Shown here: in pieces, positions 45,017 to 53,714 of the stretch | Position numbering within the stretch: the stretch's first letter is position 1 | How the letters are laid out: each line of letters opens with the position of its first letter | NCBI GenBank assembly: GCA_003243445.1 | Contig: QFQQ01000017.1 | Span: 1-64,000 of the forward strand | DNA: 64,000 nucleotides | DNA from: Citrobacter freundii | GTDB taxonomy: Bacteria > Bacteroidota > Bacteroidia > Chitinophagales > Chitinophagaceae | Reading direction: 5' to 3' | Translations under genes and position numbers: made by a program | Notes under the pieces: generated by a model | What the model saw: only the letters and a program-made list of their open reading frames with translations | Database searches by the model: none | What the model was told of the DNA's origin: nothing

Positions 45017-45844
45017 ATGGAAGCTAACAAAATATTATCCTCCGACCTCCTGGACCTCGTTTTTGAGGGCAGGAACAAGGATTATGGCGCTTATGAGCTT
45101 CGTAAGCGTTATAACAAGCGGATTACGATGGCTTTGATCATCACAGGCTCCATTGCCCTGCTGGCCCTTATTGGCTCTATTGTAGCCAGTGAGCTGAAGC
45201 CAAAGGACGATGGTAAACTGGACATCAAAGAAGTAACGCTTGCTGAAGTGAAGCAGGAAGAACCTCCAAAAGAGCTACCTCCGCCTCCTCCACCCAAGCC
45301 ACCAGATCCGCCAAAGATCGAAATGAAACAGTTCACACCTCCCAAGATCGTAAAAGATGAGGAAGTACAGGAACCACCACCCGCTCAGGAAGAGCTGAAA
45401 GAAGCTAAGATCGACGTGGTGAACCAGGAAGGTATCAAAGATGAAGGTATCGTTGCCCCTGCCGTTATCGATGACGGTAAAGGTGTAGTGGAAGAGAAAA
45501 AAGTAGAAGATGAAAACAAGATCTTCGAAAAAGTGGAGATCGAAGCATCCTTTAAAGGTGGTGAAGGTGCCTGGAGAAAATTCCTCGAAAGAAACCTGAA
45601 CGGTAATACGCCTGTAGACAATGGCGCACCAGAAGGAACCTATACTGTGTATATCCAGTTCGTTGTAAGTAAAGACGGTAGTATCTCAGATATCAAACCT
45701 CTTACTAACCACGGATACGGAATGGAACAGGAAGCAATGCGTGTAATTAAAAAAGCACCATCCTGGACTCCAGCGGTACAAAACGGTCGTAGCGTAAACG
45801 CTTACCGTAAACAACCGATCACATTCCAGGTAACTGGTGAGTAA
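45017..45844 (+). CDS. tonB: TonB energy transducer
   Basis: 275 aa. A cytoplasmic segment with the Bacteroidota-type GRNKDYGAYELRKRYNKR motif (18-35) precedes one membrane helix (about 38-58). A Pro-rich spacer (ELPPPPPPKPPDPPK and following) spans the periplasm, and the C-terminal TonB domain carries YTVYIQFVVSKDGSISDIK. It contacts TonB boxes of outer-membrane receptors such as the SusC-like protein. Last gene of the Exb cluster, followed by a strong terminator. Confidence 0.95.
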   Translation: MEANKILSSDLLDLVFEGRNKDYGAYELRKRYNKRITMALIITGSIALLALIGSIVASELKPKDDGKLDIKEVTLAEVKQEEPPKELPPPPPPKPPDPPKIEMKQFTPPKIVKDEEVQEPPPAQEELKEAKIDVVNQEGIKDEGIVAPAVIDDGKGVVEEKKVEDENKIFEKVEIEASFKGGEGAWRKFLERNLNGNTPVDNGAPEGTYTVYIQFVVSKDGSISDIKPLTNHGYGMEQEAMRVIKKAPSWTPAVQNGRSVNAYRKQPITFQVTGE

Positions 45845-45894
45845 TTACGCGGATTTCCAGGCGCTGATTACACGAATTGGTTAATAATTGATTG

Positions 45895-45923
45895 AATCCC
45901 TCTCCGAACTACGGAGAGGGATT
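45895..45923 (+). terminator. Terminator of the exb-tonB cluster
   Basis: AATCCCTCTCCG (45895-45906), loop AACTA, CGGAGAGGGATT (45912-45923), then TTTG. Perfect 12-bp stem. Confidence 0.92.
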
Positions 45924-45977
45924 TTTGTTTTTGATTGTCGAGCGATGCGGCGTTCTATGCAGATTCGCAGCTTTTGC

Positions 45978-46009
45978 TTTTTACTTTTTATTTTTGACTT
46001 TTGAATTCA
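45978..46009. repeat. Single T-rich arm of the AAGTAAAAAGT family
   Basis: TTTTTACTTTTTATTTTTGA followed by CTTTTGAATTC immediately before mnmE. No matching A-rich arm is visible upstream, so it is a half element. Confidence 0.6.
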
Positions 46010-46013
46010 ACGA

Positions 46014-47390
46014 ATGATAAATTCTATTTCCGGTTGGGACGATACGATCATTGCCCTGGCGACACCGCCCGGCATTGGCGCTATAGGTGTGATACGATTG
46101 AGTGGCAAACTGAGCTTTCCCATCGTAAATGAATTATTCCCTTCAAAAAACCTGCTTGAAGCGCCGTCACATACAATACAAGTGGGCTATCTGCAGGAAA
46201 ATGGAGTGGCGATTGACGAAGTGGTACTTTCTCTCTTTCGCGGTCCAAGATCTTATACAGGCGAAGACGTAATCGAGATCAGTTGCCACGGTTCGCCCTA
46301 TATCCATCAGCAGGTGATAGATGCCTGTATACGCAAAGGTGCGAGGCTCGCAAAACCAGGGGAGTTCACACAACGGGCATTCCTGGCCGGAAAAATGGAT
46401 CTCGCACAAGCCGAATCTGTCGCAGATATTATTGCGAGTAATACGGCTGCTTCACACAAAACAGCATTGCACGCCATGCGCGGCGGCTTCTCCGCCAAAC
46501 TGCGTGATCTCCGCGAACAACTGATCCGCTTTTCAGCACTGATAGAACTGGAGCTTGATTTCTCACAGGAAGACGTGGAGTTCGCTGATCGCGGTGCTTT
46601 CTATACCCTCGTGAATGAACTGAGTGTATCAACCCGTCAGCTGATCGAATCATTCCGCCTGGGAAACGTGATCCGCAACGGCGTTAGCGTAGCCATCATC
46701 GGTAAACCCAATGCGGGCAAATCGACCCTGCTCAATACACTGCTGAATGAAAACCGCGCCATCGTCAGCGATATACCCGGTACCACCCGCGATACAATTG
46801 AAGAAGTGATCAACATCGGCGGCATACTCTTCCGCCTGATCGACACCGCCGGCATTCGTCAGCATACCAGCGACGTGATTGAAAGCGCCGGCGTAGAACG
46901 CAGTCTCGAAAAAATGAAACAGGCCGATCTTGTTCTCTATCTCTTTGATGCATCAGACGAGATCACCGAGATCGAACAACGTGTGAGCGATCTGCAAAAA
47001 GAACAGATCAAATATCTCCTCGTTGCCAACAAGATCGATCAGGCCCCTTCCTACCTCGAAAAGTTCGCGGGCTGGAAAGACATCATCTTTATCTCCGCCC
47101 GTCAGCATCAGTATATAGACAAATTAAAACAACGAATGACCGATACAGTGATCGACGGCGATGTGCAATCAGAGAATAACATCGTCACCAACGCACGCCA
47201 CTATCATGCATTGCAGGAAGCCCTGCGATCATTGGAAGACATTCAGGCGGGTCTTGATAATTTATTACCCGGAGATCTGCTTGCTCCGGATATCAGGAGA
47301 GCGTTGCATTATCTGGGAGAGATCACGGGACAGGTGAGTAATGAGGATATGCTGGATTATATTTTTAGTAAGTTTTGTATCGGGAAGTAG
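46014..47390 (+). CDS. mnmE: tRNA uridine-5-carboxymethylaminomethyl(34) synthesis GTPase
   Basis: 458 aa. N-terminal tetrahydrofolate-binding domain with GIGAIGVIRLSG, a helical domain, and an inserted G domain: G1 GKPNAGKS, G2 GTTRDT, G3 DTAG, G4 NKID. C-terminal CIGK holds the essential Cys. With MnmG it modifies U34 in tRNA. The last codons (GGG AAG TAG) lie within the left attachment repeat of the integrated element, so the reading frame is preserved across insertion. Confidence 0.96.
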   Translation: MINSISGWDDTIIALATPPGIGAIGVIRLSGKLSFPIVNELFPSKNLLEAPSHTIQVGYLQENGVAIDEVVLSLFRGPRSYTGEDVIEISCHGSPYIHQQVIDACIRKGARLAKPGEFTQRAFLAGKMDLAQAESVADIIASNTAASHKTALHAMRGGFSAKLRDLREQLIRFSALIELELDFSQEDVEFADRGAFYTLVNELSVSTRQLIESFRLGNVIRNGVSVAIIGKPNAGKSTLLNTLLNENRAIVSDIPGTTRDTIEEVINIGGILFRLIDTAGIRQHTSDVIESAGVERSLEKMKQADLVLYLFDASDEITEIEQRVSDLQKEQIKYLLVANKIDQAPSYLEKFAGWKDIIFISARQHQYIDKLKQRMTDTVIDGDVQSENNIVTNARHYHALQEALRSLEDIQAGLDNLLPGDLLAPDIRRALHYLGEITGQVSNEDMLDYIFSKFCIGK

Positions 47391-47560
47391 AGCGGCAAAA
47401 CAAACATAAATAAAACAAAGAAACTTCAATTAAAGCCCTGAAAGCCACAAGCTTTCGGGGTTTTGTGTGTTTGGATGTTTGTGTTTGTTTGGCGATGTTT
47501 ATATCCAAGTTTGTTCCTTATTTGTCTCTTTTAAGGAAGTCGAAAAGTGAATAACGCATG
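47382..47560 (+). repeat. Left attachment repeat (attL) including the mnmE 3' end
   Basis: Starts at GGGAAGTAGAGCGGCAAAAC, spanning the mnmE stop codon. The first roughly 53 bp are identical to the right copy; the remaining 125 bp are about 92% identical by eye, ending GTGAATAACGCATG. It includes the mnmE terminator hairpin. Confidence 0.88.
47434..47462 (+). terminator. mnmE terminator inside attL
   Basis: AGCCCTGAAAGC, loop CACAA, GCTTTCGGGGTT, then TTGTG. The right repeat has the equivalent hairpin at 52444-52471 with loop AAAA. Confidence 0.75.
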
Positions 47561-47563
47561 ACG

Positions 47564-47631
47564 TGTCAGATGTCAGATGTTATGTCGCTTAAATACTCTT
47601 AAATACCACTAATGGACACTAAATACTCTTA
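47564..47631. repeat. Short direct repeats at the element's left end
   Basis: TAAATACTCTTA occurs at 47590-47601 and 47620-47631, with a variant TTAAATACCACTAA between. TGTCAGA is doubled at 47564-47578. Such arrays beside an att site look like arm-type integrase/excisionase binding sites (inference). Confidence 0.45.
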
Positions 47632-47651
47632 TTTGGGCGAAATTAAGCGAA

Positions 47652-48516
47652 ATGAGTACTATGATAAACGTCATAAGAATATGCGAATTCTGCGGTGAGC
47701 AGTTCTCTGCAAAGACGACTACGACTAAATATTGTAGCCTTAGTTGTAACAGACGGGCGTATAAAAAGAATCAACGTGACAAGAAGATAGAGATCAGCGA
47801 GCTCCGTACACAGTATGTAAAAAGGGAAAAGGTAACCCATACAGATGCGGAGATACTGACGATCGCCCAAGCTGCAACGCTGCTCGGCTCAACCAATAGA
47901 AGATGTATCGAAAGATTGATCGCTGCCGGCAAATTAAAGGCGACCAGGATCACACCACGAAAGATAAGGATACTAAGGATTGATGTTCTTGCATTGTTCG
48001 ACAACAATATCCAGTTGGATAGAGAAGCTTTCAAAAACGAAGATGATGATGTCTTGACGGCCGAGCATACCAAGGCAATGGTCGATAAGCTATATACCAT
48101 AGATGAACTAAAAGTTCTGTTTAGTAAGAAAAGGGACGCACTTTATTGCTATCTTAGAAGGAACCAATACCGTATGTGTCAAGAGCGGAAAGAATGTGCT
48201 CTTTCGCAAGGTCGATATAGACAGGCTTTATAAAAAGTTTGTTCGATCGGATACTTCCCAACATGATAAGGACAGGAAGTACAACGAGTCAATATCAAAG
48301 AAGATATTGAAGGTCGGGGAATGCTACACGATGGATGAATGTGTAGCCATGTTCAAGAAGAAGTGGGGGCTGTTGTACGGAATCTTCAGTAGACGGTTTG
48401 TGCCCATGCTTCGGGATGGTCACTTCAGATATTACAGCAAAGCGGCTGTAGATAGGATCTATAAGAATGGCAAAGTAGTGCAGAAGGGAAAGGAGGTGAA
48501 GGATGAGTGTTGTTAA
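47652..48516 (+). pseudogene. Zinc-ribbon/helix-turn-helix protein of the integrase pair, frameshifted
   Basis: Two ORFs in neighbouring frames make one protein. Part one (47652-48233) has a zinc ribbon (CEFCGEQF... YCSLSC, residues 10-33) and an excisionase-like HTH segment (ILTIAQAATLLGSTNRR). Part two (frame open from about 48160, to 48516) continues with NVLFRKVDIDRLYKKF and a second HTH-like repeat (YTMDECVAMFKKKWG, YYSKAAVDRIYKNG). The frames switch near 48150-48180. Intact homologues usually precede a tyrosine integrase in Bacteroidota elements, where they probably direct excision. The end overlaps the integrase start by 14 bp. A programmed frameshift is possible but no clear slippery site was seen. 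Confidence 0.7.
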
Positions 48517-49672
48517 ACTGAGATCGAGGCCAACCAAGAATGGCTCCAAAAAATTATTGTTCCTGGATATCTATCCACCGGTAAGAAATCCGGACACAGG
48601 CAAGCTACAGCGAAAGGACTACCTTAAAATCTTCCTGTTCACCAATCCAACCGATAAGATAGAGTGGGAGCACAACAAGGAAACATTAGAACTGGCGCGC
48701 TGCGTTTGTGCAGCGCGGCAATTGGAGGTGCAGAATAATCGATTTGACTTTCTTTCCCAAAGAATGCGCAATGGCAGCTTTCTTGAATTTTTCATGTCTC
48801 AGCTGCGCCCAAAGAAGAAGTCGAACTATGAGGGATGGCGTATGGCCATCGAATATTTCAGGTCGTTTGCAAAAGGTGACGTTAAGTTTCCCGAGATCAA
48901 TGAAACATTTAGTGAAGAATATGCGGACTATCTTTTGAGCGGGCAAGGTATCGGCAGGACAGGTAGGCGGATCACCATGAATACCGCCGTAAGCTATTTC
49001 GCAAAATATAGGGGCACGCTGAAAATTGCATTCAGGAAACGGCTGTTGTCCATTAATCTATATGAGCTGGTGCAGCCCGTTTCGAAAATGTTGGGCCACA
49101 AAAGAATCGAGACGACGATGATCTATGTGAAGATTGTCGACAAGCTCAAGCGTGATGCTTCCCACAGAATTGCGTTAAAGTTGGATGGCAGTTGGATAGG
49201 AGAGCAGGAGCAACAGTTGACAACGCATCACGAGATGGAAGGCAGTGAACAAAAATGTTCTGCCGTCCCCTACGCGGGCCTGCGATTGTTCGCAGGGAGG
49301 GGCATGAGCATGGGCTCTGTCCGTTTCGTAGCGACATGGACAAACTGTTTCCTTGTATCGAAGCAGTTGATCCTTTTTCCCTTAGCAGCTGAGCGTATTG
49401 CACCTCTTCCGCTGGGAAGAGGACTACTGCCATTAAAGTTCCTTTCCATCAAGGTCGTTGTTCTCGATCCTGAGACCTGGTTTTTTCAATGGCTGCTTCA
49501 ACTTCCCGAAATTATAGTTGAACCTGAGGTCGATTTTACGGATGGGCATGAAGGTGTTGGATTGCCGGTAGAATACCGTATTATCGATAATACCTTTCAT
49601 GTTCCTGTACCCTTGAAATGGATTATAGACTACCAGCAGGATATTGCCCTTGTTCTTGAACATCCGCTTTGA
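48503..49672 (+). pseudogene. Tyrosine-type site-specific integrase with internal deletion
   Basis: The N-terminal arm and core-binding domain are normal (MSVVKLRSRPTKNG to TAVSYFAKYRGTLKIAFRK, residues 1-180). The text then jumps in frame, near residues 185-193 (about 49060-49081), to the end of the catalytic domain: SKMLGHKRIETTMIYVKIVD with the nucleophile Tyr208. Box I Arg, the Lys strand and the HxxR motif, roughly 180 residues, are missing, so recombinase activity should be lost. Beyond about residue 235 the ORF is junk-like and from 49433 it runs antisense to the receptor gene, so the true end is unclear. Confidence 0.85.
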
Positions 49673-51856
49673 TGCACCGACAGAATTGTCAATCCACCAA
49701 AAGCCCTTTTCCTGCAAACGGATTTTCGGGCTGATAAACTTCATGTCCGAATAGAGGTTCCACCCTTTCTTCATAAGAAAGCTGATAGATGAGTTAAAAC
49801 CAAACTGGAAACCATCGTTTTTTATAAGGGACATATTGCTTCCCGCGCCTTCCTTTATCGCGTAGTTTATATAACTGTTAAGATTGATGTTGAGCTTTTT
49901 TGTTGCCCTCAAACTGCCATTGAACCTGAATGTCGCCAGCTGATCCTTGCCGATATTTTGAAATGTTGTGTTCACGGTGTCCGGCCCGTTGCTCATAGAG
50001 ACCGCTTCAATGCTGTTGTTGATCGTACTATAGCTGAGGTCAAACTTAAAATAATGCCTTTTGCCAGTCCCATAGGTCAGCACAAAGGCGTGATTGCTGG
50101 CCGGTATCAAATTAGGATTGCCAATGGTCACGAGATTAGGATTGCTGAAATCAAGAAAGTTGTTAAGCTCCTGGATAGAGGGTCGGCTAATACTCTGTTC
50201 ATATTTAAAGTTGAACCGGCCCTTCTTGGTTTTAAGCTGCAGGTCGACCAAGGGCAGAAGGTTATTGAAAACGGCTTCTTGCAGCACCGTCGAACTGGAT
50301 TTCATTTCTGTTCTTTCATAGTTCAGCAGCAACTTTGCACCAAAGTTTTTATATTGGTAATAATAGCTATTGTAAACTGCCAGAACATTCTGGCTGTAAT
50401 CAAGATGTGAATTGTATTCGTCATCCCTGACATACAAACCTGTTTGGGGATCGTACCGATTTAGTTCTCCATTACTGTATTTATCCCTGAAAACAGCTCT
50501 GGCACCTGCCTCTACAGTAATTTTTTTAACGGGGAGGGAGTAATTTATATTGACCTGATGTTCTAAATGTCCCAGGCCATTAAGGAACAGGTTCCCTTCA
50601 AATCCGCTACCGTTTTGCCCGCTTATCAGGGAGGATGTAATTTCGTTGACTGTTGGCTTTTCCAATCTATAGCCCATCGTAAAGACCTTATCCCTGTTTT
50701 TTTTCCCTTCGTTCTGGAAGTAGAATTCACCGATAAACTTCTGGCTTTTCTTGTCGAGGGAGCTTTTCAGTAGCTGTTCTGCGGTAGTCGATCCATTACC
50801 CTGTACGATGTTCGTGGAAAGAACATTATTATAGGGGTTACGCGTATAAGATGCGCTTACCAGCAACAGGTTTACACTGTCGATCGAATAACTGATTTCC
50901 TGCAGGGCCATCAGGACAGAATAATCCACATCATTAAAGCCGCTCTGACTTATTTTTTCGTTAAGGCCCGTGCCGGAAAGAACAGTAGTATTGGTTTCGT
51001 ATTTTTTAAGGTCATCGTAAACACCGTTCAGTAAAGTAGTGAGGCCAATTTTGCTCCACTGCTTATTGATCACGGCGCTTCCTTCATAATGATTGAGTGT
51101 GCTTGCGTTAAAGTTTACGCTTCCCTGAAATCCTTCCAGTTTCTTTGAAAGGGTAATAATATTGATAACATCTGTATAGCCCTGCGTGATATATCTTGAG
51201 GGCGGGGTGGTAACAACCTGTATTTCCTTTACCAGATTGGCCTTTAAGCTTCTCAAGGCTTCGGTAGGGTTGTTTTTATAAAGGGCATAGGGCTTGCCGT
51301 TCAGCAGGACCAGATACGTTTTTTTCCCGTTCACGCTTATCTCTCCATTCATTTCCACCTGTACCAAGGGGACTTTCCTCATTATTTCAAGCGTTGAGGC
51401 CGCTTTGCTTTCAACATCGTTCTGCACATCATAGGTAAGCCTATCAAGTTGCTGCTTCACCAGCGGTTGAACGCCGGTAATGACCACCTCTTTTAAATCT
51501 TTTACCTGTCTCTTTAGTCCGATCTTACCGAGGTCCCATTCACTGGATCCGATCCCGGGGGCTGCAGGTGCGGCTATCGTTTTAGGTTCATAGCCGCTTG
51601 AACTGAGTACTACTTTCTTCAGGGTTATCGTTGATCTGTCGAACACCACATTAATTGCCCCATCGGCACCGGAAAGTTTCTGTACCGTAAACTTGTCACC
51701 GGCAAAGGTCAGGGTAACATAAGGTATGGGAACAAGGGAGACACTATCCACTATCTGTCCCTTTATTTTAACCTCGTAAGATTGACCGCATACGGCGAAC
51801 GGGATGAACAGGCATAAAAACGGAAGGACCGGAAAATAAAAACAAGAAAACTTCAT
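49433..51856 (-). CDS. TonB-dependent receptor-like outer membrane beta-barrel protein
   Basis: 807 aa. Signal peptide at 1-24 (FIPFAVCG/QS). An N-terminal carboxypeptidase-regulatory-like beta-sandwich (about 25-110, VKIKGQIVDSVSLVPIPYVT) is followed by a plug (LKEVVITGVQPLVKQQLDRLTYDV... GKPYALY) and a long barrel of the OMP_b-brl_3 type. It is neither SusC nor classic FepA. It is cargo of the mnmE element and overlaps by 4 bp the CxxC protein gene upstream, so the two are coupled. Ligand unknown. The 3' end overlaps the integrase ORF on the other strand. Confidence 0.85.
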   Translation of the reverse strand: MKFSCFYFPVLPFLCLFIPFAVCGQSYEVKIKGQIVDSVSLVPIPYVTLTFAGDKFTVQKLSGADGAINVVFDRSTITLKKVVLSSSGYEPKTIAAPAAPGIGSSEWDLGKIGLKRQVKDLKEVVITGVQPLVKQQLDRLTYDVQNDVESKAASTLEIMRKVPLVQVEMNGEISVNGKKTYLVLLNGKPYALYKNNPTEALRSLKANLVKEIQVVTTPPSRYITQGYTDVINIITLSKKLEGFQGSVNFNASTLNHYEGSAVINKQWSKIGLTTLLNGVYDDLKKYETNTTVLSGTGLNEKISQSGFNDVDYSVLMALQEISYSIDSVNLLLVSASYTRNPYNNVLSTNIVQGNGSTTAEQLLKSSLDKKSQKFIGEFYFQNEGKKNRDKVFTMGYRLEKPTVNEITSSLISGQNGSGFEGNLFLNGLGHLEHQVNINYSLPVKKITVEAGARAVFRDKYSNGELNRYDPQTGLYVRDDEYNSHLDYSQNVLAVYNSYYYQYKNFGAKLLLNYERTEMKSSSTVLQEAVFNNLLPLVDLQLKTKKGRFNFKYEQSISRPSIQELNNFLDFSNPNLVTIGNPNLIPASNHAFVLTYGTGKRHYFKFDLSYSTINNSIEAVSMSNGPDTVNTTFQNIGKDQLATFRFNGSLRATKKLNINLNSYINYAIKEGAGSNMSLIKNDGFQFGFNSSISFLMKKGWNLYSDMKFISPKIRLQEKGFWWIDNSVGASKRMFKNKGNILLVVYNPFQGYRNMKGIIDNTVFYRQSNTFMPIRKIDLRFNYNFGKLKQPLKKPGLRIENNDLDGKEL

Positions 51857-52539
51857 AAGTTCTTTATATAAGTTTCTACATGATTTTGGTATTGATAATC
51901 GGGGAAGAACAGGTTTGCAATTTCATCGTCTTTTTTTAGTTCAAAAATATATGGCCGTGTGAAGGGTATCCTATCCAGGGATACCGGATGCTGATTGTCC
52001 ACAATGACATTGGGGAAATCCGAAATGCTCTTTATGTCGGATCGCAAAGCATAATCGCTAGTATACTTGGCAAGTATAATCAAATTTATTCCTTCATTCT
52101 TCCCGTATCTTGAAAAAGCTTTTAAAAGACCTTCAACACATTGGTTGCATCCTCCCTGCTGTACCCTTAGAATGAGATTTCTTTTTACCGGACTTATTTT
52201 TGTGTCAAGAATTTGTTTTGCATTGGCCAGTTTATGCGGGTGCGAGGAAATCACCAGCCGCAGGGAGTCGTTCTGCTCCAGTTTCCTATACTTATATTGG
52301 AGTTCAGCAAGCAGTTTTGTGCGGTGTTCCGTGAGAAATTTCAATTCTGCTACATGCGCTTTTTGTTTTCTGAAAAAAAGTAGTTTCCCCAGGGAAGTAG
52401 AGCGGCAAAACAAACATAAATAAAACAAAGAAACTTCAATTAAAACCCTGAAAGCAAAAGCTTTCGGGGTTTTGTGTGTTTGGATGTTTGTGTTTGTTTG
52501 GCGATGTTTATATCGAAGTTTGTCTTCTATTTGTCTCAT
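51853..52539 (-). CDS. CxxC-containing protein whose N-terminus is encoded by the att repeat
   Basis: ORF of 228 aa from ATG 52539. Residues 1-49 are the antisense of the right att repeat and include a hydrophobic stretch (VLIEVSLFYLCLFC) that could act as a membrane anchor; no other ATG exists further in. The element-derived part has a charged helical segment, then LRVQQGGCNQCVEGLL with a CxxC motif, suggesting a thioredoxin-like or metal-binding periplasmic domain. It overlaps the receptor gene by 4 bp. Family not recognised. The start may be elsewhere (GTG/TTG), or the gene may be truncated. Confidence 0.5.
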   Translation of the reverse strand: MRQIEDKLRYKHRQTNTNIQTHKTPKAFAFRVLIEVSLFYLCLFCRSTSLGKLLFFRKQKAHVAELKFLTEHRTKLLAELQYKYRKLEQNDSLRLVISSHPHKLANAKQILDTKISPVKRNLILRVQQGGCNQCVEGLLKAFSRYGKNEGINLIILAKYTSDYALRSDIKSISDFPNVIVDNQHPVSLDRIPFTRPYIFELKKDDEIANLFFPDYQYQNHVETYIKNL

Positions 52540-52569
52540 TTAAGAAAGTCGCAAAGTGAATAACGCATG
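52392..52569 (+). repeat. Right attachment repeat (attR), possibly the left end of a second element
   Basis: Starts GGGAAGTAGAGCGGCAAAAC and ends GTGAATAACGCATG, matching attL over about 178 bp. Similarity extends on the outer side of the core, where ordinary chromosome would be expected. Confidence 0.85.
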
Positions 52570-52743
52570 TATATGCGCAGGTGGTACGGTGAGCTGTACG
52601 ATGTGACGTAGAAACATATATTGGTTCTACAGGTTCTGCTGCCGGGATTGAACTCTAGTACACGATCACCGCATCGGCGATCTGTAAGGGATTTCCGATT
52701 GGTGGCGAGTGGGATGCCACCTCCAACCAGGTTTGGCTAGCAA
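52570..52743. other. Gene-free stretch beside attR
   Basis: 174 bp with no ORF or recognised RNA. The TTCAATCCCGGC string on the minus strand resembles a T-arm but no cloverleaf can be built. Confidence 0.4.
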
Positions 52744-53556
52744 ATGAATAGTTATATTTACATTATGGTGCTATCGAAATTGTTAACGGCAAGAATGGTC
52801 CAAGTGATCACTCTTGCTTACTCTCTCCTAAGTTGCAACAGTTCAAAAATCAAACATGTCGATGGCGAACAGCTCGGTACCACGGTTATGTACAAGTTCC
52901 AGTTACAGATGTATTCTCCTGAGGAAAAAAGGATGTTCCAGTTCTTGGACAGCGCAATTGTATTTTCCAACGGATCCAGATTGGTGTTCAAGTTATCGCA
53001 TGCCGTTGGAAAGCCTAAAGTCGTAGGTTTCAAACAGACCGAATTTGTAGATTCTTTGGGAGGAGATGTCGGCTACAGTTACTTTGCCACGGATCTATCA
53101 AGTGATATGGGCTATCAATATTGGCCATCCCGTCCAAAGAAAAACAGATTTGTTAGCGCGAAATCATTCTTCGCCCAAAAAATGTCCCTGAACGAAGCTA
53201 TGTTCTCCAGCGAAGACGAATTGTTGTTCAAAAAGATTGATACGGTTCCAGGTTTTCTGGCCGAAATTTATGTGCCGAAGAACAAGCTCGACGAGTCCTA
53301 TCCCGATACTTCTTACTATGAGTACCGTGATAGTTTTGCGGCCACAGGCTTCTCGATGTCGCGAAGGCTCGATAGCATAAAGGAAAAAAAACTTGTCAAG
53401 GCGGTCTTTGCCTATTCCGCAAAAGAAGATCCAGCAAATGGAAAGGTGCCCAGGAGAGAGTTTGTGTTTGAACTGAGAGCTATTACAACGGAAAAGGATA
53501 CGGTTGCGCAGCGACTTCTGACTGATCCCTCCATTTTGAAAAGCCATGATCACTAG
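52744..53556 (+). CDS. Exported lipoprotein of unknown function
   Basis: 270 aa. An N-terminal hydrophobic segment (about 5-29) ends in a lipobox-like LLSC (Cys31), suggesting a lipoprotein. The rest has no recognised domain, with many aromatic and charged residues (GYQYWPSRPKKNRF). The start could be any of ATG 52744, 52765 or 52795; the last leaves MVQVITLAYSLLSC, a short but usable lipoprotein signal. First gene right of attR. Confidence 0.5.
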   Translation: MNSYIYIMVLSKLLTARMVQVITLAYSLLSCNSSKIKHVDGEQLGTTVMYKFQLQMYSPEEKRMFQFLDSAIVFSNGSRLVFKLSHAVGKPKVVGFKQTEFVDSLGGDVGYSYFATDLSSDMGYQYWPSRPKKNRFVSAKSFFAQKMSLNEAMFSSEDELLFKKIDTVPGFLAEIYVPKNKLDESYPDTSYYEYRDSFAATGFSMSRRLDSIKEKKLVKAVFAYSAKEDPANGKVPRREFVFELRAITTEKDTVAQRLLTDPSILKSHDH

Positions 53557-53714
53557 GCATGCCCAACAGTTTTCACGTTTTCGAGACAAGGTTTTAGGAT
53601 CATTGATGGGTTTTTCTACCGCTATATATTTCAACGTGTATGACTTCCACTTATACGTGGAAATAGTTGAGTTGGGGTTAAAATGTATGCTGTTAACCAT
53701 TTTGGGTTTTGAGT

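Larger units (their letters stand above)
47382..52569. mobile_element. Decayed integrative element at the mnmE 3' end
   Basis: Bounded by direct repeats 47382-47560 and 52392-52569; core-to-core spacing is 5010 bp. It holds a zinc-ribbon/HTH gene (frameshifted) and a tyrosine integrase (internal deletion) at the left end, then a TonB-type receptor and a CxxC protein on the opposite strand. Layout and site resemble islands that use the 3' end of mnmE/trmE, such as SGI1 of Salmonella, but I see no sign of shared genes. Predicted immobile without help. Confidence 0.82.

Noticed and set aside
49433..49672. C-terminal extension of the integrase ORF as a real domain
   Set aside because: This part is the antisense of the receptor gene, which has strong family features, so the extension is read-through into unrelated DNA.
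52570..52743. Partial tRNA suggested by TTCAATCCCGGC on the minus strand near attR
   Set aside because: The flanking bases do not pair as a T-stem and no acceptor or anticodon arm can be built.
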